A stretch of 51,959 nt of DNA from Bacteroidales bacterium (GTDB taxonomy: Bacteria > Bacteroidota > Bacteroidia > Bacteroidales > VadinHA17). Shown here piece after piece: positions 24,749-34,623 of the stretch (positions within the stretch are counted from its first letter, which is position 1; every line of letters begins with the position of its first letter). The stretch covers positions 1 to 51,959 of the forward strand of contig JAGPFZ010000011.1 of assembly GCA_018056245.1 (NCBI GenBank). The letters are read 5' to 3'. Below the pieces are notes generated by a model, which had not been told where the DNA came from, searched no databases, and saw only the letters and a list, made by a program, of their open reading frames with translations. The translations under genes and the position numbers were made by a program.

Positions 24749-27700
24749 TTATTGTTGTCTTTTATAATTTTCAATCACTGACACTCCCGGGTAACCAATT
24801 CCGGCAAGCTCCGGGAAATATTTATATGTTTCTTCTTTTGTATAGAAGCCGGGGATAATAACATGATAGTAGCCCCATTGGTCAACTATTTCAACAGGTA
24901 GATTCAGTTTTGAAGTTATCCTTCTCTGTGCTCTTAAAGCCTGAGACTTTTTATGGAAAACCCCTACCTGAAGAGCTATTGTCGGTTCTTTTGCAACAAC
25001 GGTTTCAGTAGTGACTTTAACGGGAGGTTTTAATTCCTTAATTACTTGAATTGTATCAGTTTTTGTTTCCATGAGTGACTCAATTTCTATATGCTTTCCT
25101 TCAGATTTGTTTACCGGAGGAATCCATAAATCTTTTAATCCAAATCGTTTGAGTGATGGGATGAATTTTATCATTTCATCATAGCTCTTAAAGCCAGTTA
25201 TCCTCACTTTAAAGTACCCATCCTCGCGTATAATATTAATCGGCTTATAAACTGATGTAAGAAGTGTGTCTTTAAAAGCAATTGCATCGTTAATATTTTT
25301 GAAGCGACCGACTTCTAATGATAATGCCAGGTTGAAAGACTTTTTAATTGAATCAGCGTATATTTCAGTTATATTTATTACTGTATCCTGTTTTTCGGTC
25401 AGAAGCCATTGCTGCTGTTTTGCTTTCCGTCGTATTACCCACACTTCAGTCACCTTGTTTTTCCTCAGAATTTCGAGATATTTATCCACTTCTTCACGGG
25501 TTTTAATGTCAGGGATCCTTACTTTCCAGAAATCATCCTCGATCACTATAATGATTTTCATATTAAGCATTTTCTCAAGCGTTCTTCTGTATCTCTCGGC
25601 GTTTGACCTGATCTTAAATGCTCCAAGTTGAATTGCCCAGCTATCTTCCGAAATGGTTACAAGTTCCTCAACGATCTCATGGACAATCATATAAGTTGTA
25701 TCTTTTCTTGTAACAGGCTTCTCTTGTTCGGTGGGTAATATCACAAACGTGGAGTCAGCAAGTTTTTCCCTGACTATAAAATTAAGTCCATCAACTATAT
25801 CGCCCTCAATACTTCCGTGAATACTGAATAGCAATGAATCGTGGTCAGAGACCATATTTAGCTTCCTTAACTGTGCTGTGTCAATTCTTGCAATGTAGTT
25901 CCCCGGAGCAAATCCGAGGTAACCAAAGTATCCATCCTCTTCTGTAAGCGTTCTGCCAACAAGTTTACCTGCAGCAGTTTCAAAGTTTACTATTATGCGC
26001 CCAAGTCCGGTTCTTCTTCCATCCTTTTCAAGTTCAACACTTCCGCTTGCTTCTCCTGCCACTATAACAGGAATCTCAATAAGTTTCAGGATATTTGGAT
26101 CAACAGCAACACTCATTGTCTTTTTTCCGAGCCTCCATGAAATATTATCAAAGCTGTTTGGATCGAGTTCGATAAAGCAGTTTGTGTAAGGTTCCAGCCC
26201 CAATATATGGATAATAGTATCTTTGTCGCTTTTCTCAACACGGCCGCTATTTGTATGAAGATTAAGTCCGTAAGCTTTTGGTTCTCCGGTATCTCTTTTT
26301 CCGTTTGAATTCAGATCCAGATAAGGTACAATTGAAATTCCACCCTTGTTTACATTTGTCCTGTTATCGGCATGAAGATATTTTGTTTGTCTGTCATTAA
26401 TCAGGCTTCCTCTGGCATATTGTACAAATGATGTTCTTTTGTTGAGCTGCCGAAATGAAGTTCCCGCCTGTGCGAATGAGAAATCATAACGGAATCCCAG
26501 CTCTGCAAGTTTAATTGAATTTTCAAAATTCTTTTCAAATGAAAAATTCAGGTAACCATGGTCAAACAAAGGTTTTTCTATTCTCATTTTAGCAGTAATA
26601 AATTTATTACGGGTATATGAATATTGTGTCTGAGGCATAATAATAAAACCTGCAGGAAGCCTGAATGCCATGGAGAGATTGCTGTAAATGTTCGGTTCGG
26701 TTTCTTTAATAAAAAGGCCATAAGTAGTAATATTGGTATTTACTCCGAAAAGAGAGCCGGAAAACATCCACTCGCCTGTTGAATAGTCGGATAATGGCAA
26801 CACTACCTGATAATAGCTTAATCTCTGATAAGTTGAGAATTTACCGATCTTTAAAGGGAATGAAAGTGTTGCTTTTCGTTCCTCCCTGTAATTAAAATAA
26901 ATCGCTTTCTGATCCTTCTCATACCATGTATAATTTAGGTCGAGTTGGAGATTTGAAGGCATTCTGTAGCTCAGTGTACCTTTGGCTCTTACTCCATAAG
27001 CATATTCTCCGGAAAGCAAAATATTACCTGTAAGCCGGAGTGATGTATTCAGAAAAGGGATAAACCGGCCTGATGTTACCGATGAGAGATATTCCGTTCC
27101 GCCGCCGACAGTCAGACTGCTGGTTAACCCGTAATTAAACCCGGCTCTGGAGAAACGGCTATTCAGTGAATCTTCAACTATACCTGCCCCGAAATTATAT
27201 TCAAAAGTTTTTAGAGGGAGGAAGTTATACGGGATTGTAATATTCTGTTCTTTTGTTCTCTCTTCGCCCCAGGGGCTGTAAAACTTCAGTTTAACAATGG
27301 TATTTCCATATACAAGAGGAACCTGGAATGTAAAAAAACCGGATGCATCTGCAGTAGCATAATCAACAAGAACATTATTCACGTAAAGTTCCACTATCCA
27401 TCCCGGTTCCGTTCTGTCGGCAAGTGTATAAGAGCCAAAAGCTCTTCGGAATGTTGTAGGCGCATTTGTTAATTGAATCCCTACAACTGGATTAAAAATA
27501 GTGGAGATCGAATTAGTTGCTATTTTTCCGGCCACTACCTGTCTCAATGGATTAAAATCATTGTTTACATAACGCCAATGATAATGCTGTTGCTTTTCTG
27601 AGAAAGGATCAGTGTTATTATAATTCAGCGAGGCATTAAATTCGCCTTTTGCTATCATTGAACCAAGCGCCAGATTAAACCTTGTATCTGTTTGGCCATT

Positions 27701-28321
27701 TATCTCCTCTGAAACAACAGCCGACCAGTCGGCCATTCCGAATTTGAACATCGGATAAGTCCGGCCGATATTTGTATCCGCTTTTACTTCACCTTTGAGC
27801 CGGGTAAGGTTACGGCGCATTTCCTCCTGGCGCATCTCCCTTATCAATGGTAATTCCAGTTTACTGTTCACGGTTACTGAAAGGCTCCTGAAGTTGAATA
27901 TACATTCGAGCCCGAATATTTTTCCGAAGTACGAAGTATGAAGGTATAGATTCGATTCCGTACGGATAAGATCGCCAGGAGCTATATTAAATACTCTTCC
28001 CTGATAAGTAATGCTGTTATTCTGCCTGTTTATTTCGTATTTTGCTTCCGGATCGATGAAAAAACCTGTAATGGTTTCCATTCCAGGGGAAGGAATATTC
28101 TTTATCTTAAGAAAGTCAAACAGCTCGGTAACAGGCAGATATAGCTGCTCATCCCTTATAATCGCATCAATATCCATTACTCCCACACGTGGAATTACAA
28201 GGGAAATCCCAATTTCATCATACTCTGGAAGTTCCTGAGAAATCAAAACTAATGGCGTGTAAAGAAGAAATAATGAAAAAAAAATGAGAGAGCGTTTCTG
28301 TTTCTCATTTAAACCTGTCAT
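24749..28321 (-). CDS. Usher-like outer-membrane protein with three C-terminal SPOR domains
   Basis: 1190 residues. A signal peptide (about 10-29) is followed by a periplasmic N-terminal region (about 40-165) containing ISLVIPRVGVMDIDAIIRDE. A beta-barrel-like stretch (about 170-670) holds alternating-pattern strands. A plug/middle-domain-like segment sits early in it: PGWIVELYVNNVLVDYATAD, then ASGFFTFQVPLVYGNTIVKL. Carboxypeptidase-regulatory-like folds (about 670-850) include DLNSNGKRDTGEP. Three SPOR domains end the protein at about 894-965 (SWAIQLGAFK), 996-1068 (LALSLEVGRF) and 1114-1186 (TIALQVGVFH). The layout and the adjoining chaperone and pilins support an usher-type assembly platform. 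SPOR domains normally bind denuded peptidoglycan and are not part of known ushers. Last gene of the six-gene minus-strand operon. Confidence 0.8.
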   Translation of the reverse strand: MTGLNEKQKRSLIFFSLFLLYTPLVLISQELPEYDEIGISLVIPRVGVMDIDAIIRDEQLYLPVTELFDFLKIKNIPSPGMETITGFFIDPEAKYEINRQNNSITYQGRVFNIAPGDLIRTESNLYLHTSYFGKIFGLECIFNFRSLSVTVNSKLELPLIREMRQEEMRRNLTRLKGEVKADTNIGRTYPMFKFGMADWSAVVSEEINGQTDTRFNLALGSMIAKGEFNASLNYNNTDPFSEKQQHYHWRYVNNDFNPLRQVVAGKIATNSISTIFNPVVGIQLTNAPTTFRRAFGSYTLADRTEPGWIVELYVNNVLVDYATADASGFFTFQVPLVYGNTIVKLKFYSPWGEERTKEQNITIPYNFLPLKTFEYNFGAGIVEDSLNSRFSRAGFNYGLTSSLTVGGGTEYLSSVTSGRFIPFLNTSLRLTGNILLSGEYAYGVRAKGTLSYRMPSNLQLDLNYTWYEKDQKAIYFNYREERKATLSFPLKIGKFSTYQRLSYYQVVLPLSDYSTGEWMFSGSLFGVNTNITTYGLFIKETEPNIYSNLSMAFRLPAGFIIMPQTQYSYTRNKFITAKMRIEKPLFDHGYLNFSFEKNFENSIKLAELGFRYDFSFAQAGTSFRQLNKRTSFVQYARGSLINDRQTKYLHADNRTNVNKGGISIVPYLDLNSNGKRDTGEPKAYGLNLHTNSGRVEKSDKDTIIHILGLEPYTNCFIELDPNSFDNISWRLGKKTMSVAVDPNILKLIEIPVIVAGEASGSVELEKDGRRTGLGRIIVNFETAAGKLVGRTLTEEDGYFGYLGFAPGNYIARIDTAQLRKLNMVSDHDSLLFSIHGSIEGDIVDGLNFIVREKLADSTFVILPTEQEKPVTRKDTTYMIVHEIVEELVTISEDSWAIQLGAFKIRSNAERYRRTLEKMLNMKIIIVIEDDFWKVRIPDIKTREEVDKYLEILRKNKVTEVWVIRRKAKQQQWLLTEKQDTVINITEIYADSIKKSFNLALSLEVGRFKNINDAIAFKDTLLTSVYKPINIIREDGYFKVRITGFKSYDEMIKFIPSLKRFGLKDLWIPPVNKSEGKHIEIESLMETKTDTIQVIKELKPPVKVTTETVVAKEPTIALQVGVFHKKSQALRAQRRITSKLNLPVEIVDQWGYYHVIIPGFYTKEETYKYFPELAGIGYPGVSVIENYKRQQ

Positions 28322-28338
28322 TTATTTGAGTGTAAAAT

Positions 28339-28851
28339 TTATTCAACTACTAATATCACGTCAAAAGTACCGGTATATGTCCCCGGAGGATTTGCTGCCG
28401 GAGTACCTACTAACAATGTTGCTCCGATTGTTAATTCTGTCGGAACAGAGTATGGATTTGTGTTTACAAAAGGAAGTTGCGGATTAGTGTTCCCTGCCTT
28501 GACTGTCATTGAGTATCCGCTCCATGTAAGTTGAAAATCAGGTATATTAAGAATATTGATTACGGTTCCGGCATTAGCATAGATATTAAAATGTGCTGCT
28601 GAAACACTTCCGAACGAAAACAAAGTGACATTAACTGATGATCGTGCGCCGTATTGATCAATTGTTACCGATCCTCCTGTAGCACTGTAAAATGCTCCGA
28701 AAGAGAGATTCGTTATTAGTGTTACTGAAGGCGGACGCGGCGGATCTTCCTGTGCCTTTATCTCATTACATATTCCTGAAAGAAGAATAATCCCTGCTAA
28801 AATCAAAACCTGACTCTTAAACCCATGTCTTATATCTTTCCAATCAATCAT
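28339..28851 (-). CDS. DUF4402/SCPU-like fibre subunit 3 (possible tip or adaptor)
   Basis: 170 residues with an N-terminal signal region ending near KAQ (about 34). The mature part has the pattern of the DUF4402 / spore-coat-U-like fold: LITNLSFGAFYSATGGSVTI at the start and LTIGATLLVGTPAANPPGTY near the end, closing TGTFDVILVVE. It differs more from the two upstream pilins than they do from each other. Lying between the giant adhesin and the usher, it could be an adaptor or terminal subunit; this is an inference from gene order. Confidence 0.75.
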   Translation of the reverse strand: MIDWKDIRHGFKSQVLILAGIILLSGICNEIKAQEDPPRPPSVTLITNLSFGAFYSATGGSVTIDQYGARSSVNVTLFSFGSVSAAHFNIYANAGTVINILNIPDFQLTWSGYSMTVKAGNTNPQLPFVNTNPYSVPTELTIGATLLVGTPAANPPGTYTGTFDVILVVE

Positions 28852-28854
28852 TTA

Positions 28855-31800
28855 TCAATTATATACAGAGAGTTTTCTCGTAATTTTACTGTTTTCTGTA
28901 ATCAGAGTAACAATATAAATTCCGGGATATAGCTTGTGAACAAACTCGTAATGTCCGGATTCATAAATATTTTTTATCAATATCGTTTTACCTGTAAGAT
29001 TTGTGACAGTAAGTATGCCCGACCTGATAAACTCCATGTTTATATCAGCATTCAATATTCCGTTTGAATAAAAAACCCTGAACGAGGATTCGTTGGCATT
29101 TAATCTTTCTATCTCTGTTGGTATCGAATTGATGCAAAGAAAAAACCTGCCTGTATATTCACCAGGAGCAAGAGTCAGGGAATACTGATTTCCGGGCATC
29201 ATATCCTGATTGATACCTTCACCGGCATCAGAAAGGTAAATATTATATACGGGCAGTAAAGGATCGAGGCAGGTAACATTGAAAATGACATTCCCTGTTC
29301 TGTTGATCTTTAAACCCAGAGGTACTATATACCCCGATATGAGGTCAGCGGGAAGGGCATTGATGGAGAGTTTTGAACCGTCGGAACCTAATGCATAGAG
29401 ATTCGGCACTTTAAAATCGGTATTCATTAGCTTCAGGGCGTCAAGGTTACCGTCAAAAGAAGTTTCGGCTTTTTCGGAGAAATATATTACTGCAGGATCA
29501 GCTGAAAGGGGATCATCAGAAAACCTTGCAGTGATACGGATTAGCGGTATAGACTCGCCCTTGCCTGATTTAATGAATTGATGAGTAAGGTCGGTTACCC
29601 TTACACTGTTATCCATTGCCAGAGTACCTGTTACAGGATAAGTTCCGTCTGAAACATGAACAAAAAATCCCTGCATTGACGGAATAATGTTTGTCGCCGG
29701 CGGATATACCGACACGCCGTTGACATAGCTTTTATAAGTTCCACCATATTGATCTGTTGTACTTGCCTCGAAGAAATAAATAGCATCATCAATGTTTGTT
29801 TTAGTCCAACCGGCAGCATCCCAGTCAATGGGTGATGGATATGGATTCCCTACAAGGTTGAAACCCTTAGTGTAAGTATTATTATGGTTATAAAGTGTAA
29901 CTGAAAGAGGTCCGTTATTCACAGTTCCTTTTATATCAACTGTATTCGGAATGGTTTTTGAACCAAAATTTGCAGCATATCCACTAAGAGGGTTTAAAAT
30001 ATTTTCTGGTTTATTGTATGATACCCATCCTGATGAAGTTCTGCTTTCATCATAGCGGTAAAACATTGGAAAAGTTGTACCAAGGTTCATATCATCACTA
30101 AACTCAGCAACTGTTGCAGCCTGGAAGGGAGAGCTGAAATATTTGTAACCGAAACCTGAGGGAAGGTAGCGTTGCATAGTTACGTTTCCAGTCACCGTTC
30201 CCGTTCCGGTACCATCAATGAGCGCTGTCTGAGAAGCGTTTGAAAGGAGTATTAAATAGCCGTCTGAAGCCAGATTGCCGTTATTCACTTTTACAATTCC
30301 CGAAATTTTAAGCGTGTCCTGAAGTGTAACCCCGGCACTGTTATTGATTATTATATTTTTTATTGTATTTCCCGAAAAAACATTGCTTCCAATTGATTGT
30401 GCGAGCGTTCCGTTAAATTCAATCGTTCCGTCCGAGGCATTAAATGTCCCGTTATTCGTAATAGTACCTGAAATCTGTAATGTATTACCATCAACAATAA
30501 GAGAAGCGTCGCTATCAATAGTCAGATTATTTACAGAACCTGCCCCTCCGCTACTGAGAACAGGGTCGTTGGTCATATTGGTTATCCGGACGGAATTTGT
30601 CTGGCCGGGTAAATGTCCGCAAGTCCAGTTGCCGGCATCATTCCAGTTTGAGTTCACAGCCCCTGTCCATGTAAAGTCTGGATTTATTGTTAACAGTGCA
30701 GCTGTACTGTTAATCGGTGAAGTACCGCAGGTGGCTGAGATAACACACCGGTATTGTTTCCCGTTTTTTAAATTATCCGGATTGGTGAGAGTTAATGTTG
30801 ATGTTGTTGCACCGCTGTATATGCCACCATCTGAGATATTTGCCCCGTTCTCCTGCCATTGATAAGCAAGATTGTATCCTGTTGCCGTGACTGAAAAAGT
30901 TGCATTATCACCTGCACAAATGGTTACAGGCTGTGGCTGGGCAGAGACTGTTATGCCGCTGTAGATAGTAAGGGTGACAGTAGTGGCCGGACTTTCACAG
31001 CCATTCACTGTTTGTGTGACAGTATAAGTATATGTACCCGGAGTAGTTTTCCCTGTTGAATAAGGATTGGCTGTACTAACCAGGGTTCCTCCGCTATACC
31101 ACCGGATATTTTCACCCGAAGTAGCCTCGAGATATGTGATCTGACTGTAACAATATTCTTTATCCGGGGCTGTAGGCGCTTCAGGTGCAGCAGTTATTAT
31201 GAAATTTTTGGTCACACTCGATGTTCCGCAGGCTCCATTATAAGTGTATGTTATTGAATAAGTTCCTGCAGATGGTGGAGTAAAAATGTTTTCCGAAATA
31301 TATGGATTTCCCGAATAAGTTCCACCAGACGGGTATCCGAATGTAAGTGTGAACGGACTGGAGCAGATACTGGCAGACAAAAGATTAAGAGCACTACTTG
31401 CTGCGTCAAGAGAATAAAAAGTGGAGGGAGATGATTGATTATTATACTCTGTTCTTATCCATCCGTTTGAACGAACTTTATCGGAGATCCTTAATTCATC
31501 GAATCTTCCATCGAAGTAATAGAGATTATCAAAAGGCTCTTTCCCTATTGTTAAATTATCTGATGCGGTTCCCAGTATCCCGGTTTTTTTAAACGGTCGT
31601 TCAGGAATCCCGTTAACAAAGGTTTTTATGGAATCAAGAACATCCGAGCTTTGCCCTGCAAGGTAGTACCATTGACCTGTGTTTAAAACAGTTCCATCCG
31701 GCACATCCCTGTTTAATGAAGGAGTATTAGCAGAATTGCGTATTTCAAATTCTACCTTATTATTAGTATATATGCCAAACTTATATCCTCCGCTTGTACC

Positions 31801-33138
31801 ATTCTGATTACCTGCAATCTTCTGATCCCGACCTCCGGTATCCATATATACCCACGCTGATACTGTTATATTTCCTGCAAAGTTTGTGTTAGGTGCATTT
31901 AAAACTGCCGCGTACTGGTCAGTCCCGTTCAATTCAAGGGAATTATTTATTTGGCCGGAAGGGTATGTTGGATTATTATAAGGAGTCGCCGGCTTATTGT
32001 AAGATGTAAAATCATTCAGATTATTGTTATCGAGATGCCATACACCTTTATAATGGCTGTCCCATACCGAAGTGACTGAAGGGTTGGATGTTACCTGATG
32101 ATTTCCGTATAGTATTTTTATTACTGTATTGGTTGAGCACGACAGGGTTGGAATCCGAATCCATGCTATAAGATCGCCGTTTGTTCCGTTGTAATATTCA
32201 ATCTGATGATCAAGTTTATTGTAATTCTGGTCGGTAAATATTATATCGTATCCGTTTGTATTGATTATCTGGCCGTTTGGAATAGTTTTCAGAAAATTCT
32301 GACCTGTAACGGAAAATAGCATCGGGAAATTATACAGATCTCCACCTCCGGCAACTTTGGAGTGATCAATTGTAATATTTCTTTCATAAGCATAACCCAT
32401 CGCTGTATAACAACATGTCACGACCACCAATCCTGCCCTGCCGTTACCACCTATACGATCAGTCTGATCATTAACGTATGCACCGCTGCCACCTCCTCCA
32501 TATTCAAAGCCCCGTTTGCCGTCACCTCCACTACTTAATCCTGTTCCCCCGTCACCACCGTTTGATGTTGTACCCGTTCCGGCGGTTGTTCCTGATGCAC
32601 TACCTCCTGCTCCCGTTGAACCTGCGCCACCGCCCCCTCCACCGCTAAAGGTCGCGGTTCCGTCAGCACCATTACCGCCTGCGTATACCACATCACCGAT
32701 GCTACCTGAAGCCGATCCTATGCCTCCTGCGGCTGTACCTCCGTTCGGTGCGGCTCCGCCGGCTCCGCCTTCAGCATAAACAGTTCCGGTAGTTCCAAAC
32801 CATGAAGGATTCCCCTTTGCACCCGCTGAAGTGGTGCCTACTTTACGTTTACCTACAGTAACTGTGTAGATTGTACCTTGTGTTACTGATAAAGTTTTTT
32901 TTGCGTATGCTCCCCCTGCACCTCCACCCCCTCCTTTTGCATTATCATTTGTAGTCCCTCCCCCTGCACCGCCTCCTCCCCAGCATTCGACAATAATTGA
33001 TGTCACACCCGGAGGCACCGTGAAGGTACCGCTTGAAGTAAACGTAAACGTCTGACTTTGTCCCATGGAGAGACCAGAAGTGATTATAAAACCCAGCGCT
33101 GTCAGTAATATTTTTATGTAGAAGCCGGGCTTTTGCAT
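28855..33138 (-). CDS. Giant multidomain adhesin with T9SS-like C-terminal sorting domain
   Basis: 1427 residues. In order: signal peptide (to about 26); a glycine-rich domain (about 30-245) that starts FTFTSSGTFTVPPGVTSIIV and contains many GGGGG runs; a DUF2341-like domain (about 255-355, with NFPMLFSVTG and IKILYGN); a LamG/concanavalin-like domain (about 365-580, with GVWHLDNNN and SAWVYMDTGG); Ig/PKD-like modules (about 590-830); a WTGAVNSNWNDAGNW module; and a C-terminal domain (about 1350-1427) ending LYPGIYIVTLITENSKITRK plus LSVYN, typical of T9SS type A sorting domains. The domain mix indicates carbohydrate or surface binding. It sits between chaperone and usher genes, where tip adhesins are often found. 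Confidence 0.85.
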   Translation of the reverse strand: MQKPGFYIKILLTALGFIITSGLSMGQSQTFTFTSSGTFTVPPGVTSIIVECWGGGGAGGGTTNDNAKGGGGGAGGAYAKKTLSVTQGTIYTVTVGKRKVGTTSAGAKGNPSWFGTTGTVYAEGGAGGAAPNGGTAAGGIGSASGSIGDVVYAGGNGADGTATFSGGGGGGAGSTGAGGSASGTTAGTGTTSNGGDGGTGLSSGGDGKRGFEYGGGGSGAYVNDQTDRIGGNGRAGLVVVTCCYTAMGYAYERNITIDHSKVAGGGDLYNFPMLFSVTGQNFLKTIPNGQIINTNGYDIIFTDQNYNKLDHQIEYYNGTNGDLIAWIRIPTLSCSTNTVIKILYGNHQVTSNPSVTSVWDSHYKGVWHLDNNNLNDFTSYNKPATPYNNPTYPSGQINNSLELNGTDQYAAVLNAPNTNFAGNITVSAWVYMDTGGRDQKIAGNQNGTSGGYKFGIYTNNKVEFEIRNSANTPSLNRDVPDGTVLNTGQWYYLAGQSSDVLDSIKTFVNGIPERPFKKTGILGTASDNLTIGKEPFDNLYYFDGRFDELRISDKVRSNGWIRTEYNNQSSPSTFYSLDAASSALNLLSASICSSPFTLTFGYPSGGTYSGNPYISENIFTPPSAGTYSITYTYNGACGTSSVTKNFIITAAPEAPTAPDKEYCYSQITYLEATSGENIRWYSGGTLVSTANPYSTGKTTPGTYTYTVTQTVNGCESPATTVTLTIYSGITVSAQPQPVTICAGDNATFSVTATGYNLAYQWQENGANISDGGIYSGATTSTLTLTNPDNLKNGKQYRCVISATCGTSPINSTAALLTINPDFTWTGAVNSNWNDAGNWTCGHLPGQTNSVRITNMTNDPVLSSGGAGSVNNLTIDSDASLIVDGNTLQISGTITNNGTFNASDGTIEFNGTLAQSIGSNVFSGNTIKNIIINNSAGVTLQDTLKISGIVKVNNGNLASDGYLILLSNASQTALIDGTGTGTVTGNVTMQRYLPSGFGYKYFSSPFQAATVAEFSDDMNLGTTFPMFYRYDESRTSSGWVSYNKPENILNPLSGYAANFGSKTIPNTVDIKGTVNNGPLSVTLYNHNNTYTKGFNLVGNPYPSPIDWDAAGWTKTNIDDAIYFFEASTTDQYGGTYKSYVNGVSVYPPATNIIPSMQGFFVHVSDGTYPVTGTLAMDNSVRVTDLTHQFIKSGKGESIPLIRITARFSDDPLSADPAVIYFSEKAETSFDGNLDALKLMNTDFKVPNLYALGSDGSKLSINALPADLISGYIVPLGLKINRTGNVIFNVTCLDPLLPVYNIYLSDAGEGINQDMMPGNQYSLTLAPGEYTGRFFLCINSIPTEIERLNANESSFRVFYSNGILNADINMEFIRSGILTVTNLTGKTILIKNIYESGHYEFVHKLYPGIYIVTLITENSKITRKLSVYN

Positions 33139-33168
33139 TCCGAAAGTAGTTTAATGATAATTCTGTAT

Positions 33169-34041
33169 CTATTCTTTCAACATCAGCTCAGCTTCTGCAT
33201 ACTTCTCCGGTTTAACGTCGGAAGGTGCGGAAAATATTGCTTTCAGTTTCCCCGAGTTGTAATCTACTCCGGGAACATTTTGAAGATTGAGCCGGAAGTT
33301 ACGGATTGTATTAGGAGTATAAACGGCAATACCGTTTGCGGCACCTACCTTCGTTTCTTTCCCTTCAGGAGAGATATGGTAAACAGCAAGGTCGCCATAA
33401 ACCGACATGTTGCCCGACCTGTTAATGGTGAGTGATAAAACAGGACCGGCATCATTAACCATATCTAATGAAAGTCCCGAAAGAGTCACTTTTGTTGTTG
33501 ATTCACCCACCCTTATTATTACCGGAATAGTTATGCCATAAACAGGTTTGAGCACAACTGAAATTGTGGTGGTATCGCGTACTTTTTCCTCTTCTCCCAG
33601 TGGCTGTGCTTTGGGTATTGCCCTGAAATAAAAGTGGGATCGGTATTCTCCGGGTGCCAGTTTGCCCTGTCTGGCAAGCTGAACCTTCACTACCTGGCTT
33701 TCATTTGGACCCAGGGTTACTGAACGCGGGAAATAACGGATATACTTATCGGCAAAAAGCTGACCTGGATCAGGTTCGGTGATTGTTTCAAAGGTGCCAT
33801 CCTCCTTCATCCGTATCTGCACCAGCGATATTGCGTATGTCGCAGTATCCCTGCCGGTATTTGCAAGATTCACGTCAATGGACCTTTTTGAACCATCAAA
33901 AACGACCCTTCGGGGAGTTATCAGCAAATCTCCCTGCGAAAAAGCGGTGTAAAAGCTGAAAGTCTGTGTAATTAAAATACACAGTAACGCCGACCTGATG
34001 AAAGTCAGCCTCTTTTTTGCCGATGATATGAAAGATGACAT
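33169..34041 (-). CDS. PapD-like periplasmic fimbrial chaperone
   Basis: 290 residues. A signal peptide (to about 35) is followed by the chaperone N-terminal Ig-like domain: GDLLITPRRVVFDGSKRSID, with the Arg of TPRR in the place of the subunit-anchoring Arg, and YIRYFPRSVTLGPNESQVVK, with the alternating strand that complements pilins. LAPGEYRSHFYFRA is the family's conserved turn. The second domain is more divergent and ends at EAELMLKE. In chaperone-usher systems this protein folds each subunit by donating a strand and delivers it to the usher. It lies between the pilin genes and the adhesin/usher genes. Confidence 0.9.
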   Translation of the reverse strand: MSSFISSAKKRLTFIRSALLCILITQTFSFYTAFSQGDLLITPRRVVFDGSKRSIDVNLANTGRDTATYAISLVQIRMKEDGTFETITEPDPGQLFADKYIRYFPRSVTLGPNESQVVKVQLARQGKLAPGEYRSHFYFRAIPKAQPLGEEEKVRDTTTISVVLKPVYGITIPVIIRVGESTTKVTLSGLSLDMVNDAGPVLSLTINRSGNMSVYGDLAVYHISPEGKETKVGAANGIAVYTPNTIRNFRLNLQNVPGVDYNSGKLKAIFSAPSDVKPEKYAEAELMLKE

Positions 34042-34061
34042 CCGAAATATAGTTTAAGGCA

Positions 34062-34601
34062 TTAATTAAAGTCAAATGTTATTGTATATGATCCGGCATA
34101 TAGCCCGACAGGGTTATCCTCGAGGGTTCCAACCTTGAGAGTAGCACCTACATAGACCATTTGTGCACCATCCTGAAGGATTCCGGCGCCGGTGCCTGGA
34201 CCGGGGTTTGACACCCAGTCACTTATTACCATTGTTCTGGCACTGGATACATGCTTTAATAGCACAGGCTCCTGAGGCAAGGTTACTGTGAAGGAAACAC
34301 CTGTATGTCCCGAAACATAAAAACTTGCCGCAGTCTGTGAACCGTCCTCCTTGTAAACACTTCCTATAACCGATACTGTGCTTTCGGGAGTAAGAATGAT
34401 CTCACCTCCTTCAGGACCGGGATAAAATCTCCCGAAGTTCATCCGCGAGATTTCCGTTGCTGAGTAAACAGTTATAACCTCAGCAGTTATATGACCTGTA
34501 ACACTCGCTGAATATACGCTTTGTGCTTTCAACCATAATCCTGATACAATTAAAAATAATATAAGGCAGAAAAATAATTTTTTAAGCCTTCTCATGAACA
34601 T
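34062..34601 (-). CDS. DUF4402/SCPU-like pilin subunit 2
   Basis: 179 residues with a signal peptide ending near LKAQS (about 28). The mature start SASVTGHITAEVITVYSATE has alternating hydrophobic residues. Then ISRMNFGRFYPGPEGGEIIL, and near the end YVGATLKVGTLEDNPVGLYA and a terminal YTITFDFN strand, as in DUF4402 proteins. It is 22 bases from pilin 1 and 20 from the chaperone gene. It is probably a minor or adaptor subunit. Confidence 0.82.
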   Translation of the reverse strand: MFMRRLKKLFFCLILFLIVSGLWLKAQSVYSASVTGHITAEVITVYSATEISRMNFGRFYPGPEGGEIILTPESTVSVIGSVYKEDGSQTAASFYVSGHTGVSFTVTLPQEPVLLKHVSSARTMVISDWVSNPGPGTGAGILQDGAQMVYVGATLKVGTLEDNPVGLYAGSYTITFDFN

Positions 34602-34623
34602 ATTAAATATCTTTTTAAATCTG

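Noticed and set aside
32516-32779. Proline-rich ORF on the plus strand
   Set aside because: It is the antisense reading of the glycine-rich domain of the adhesin gene (GGN codons read as CC-rich codons), not a gene.
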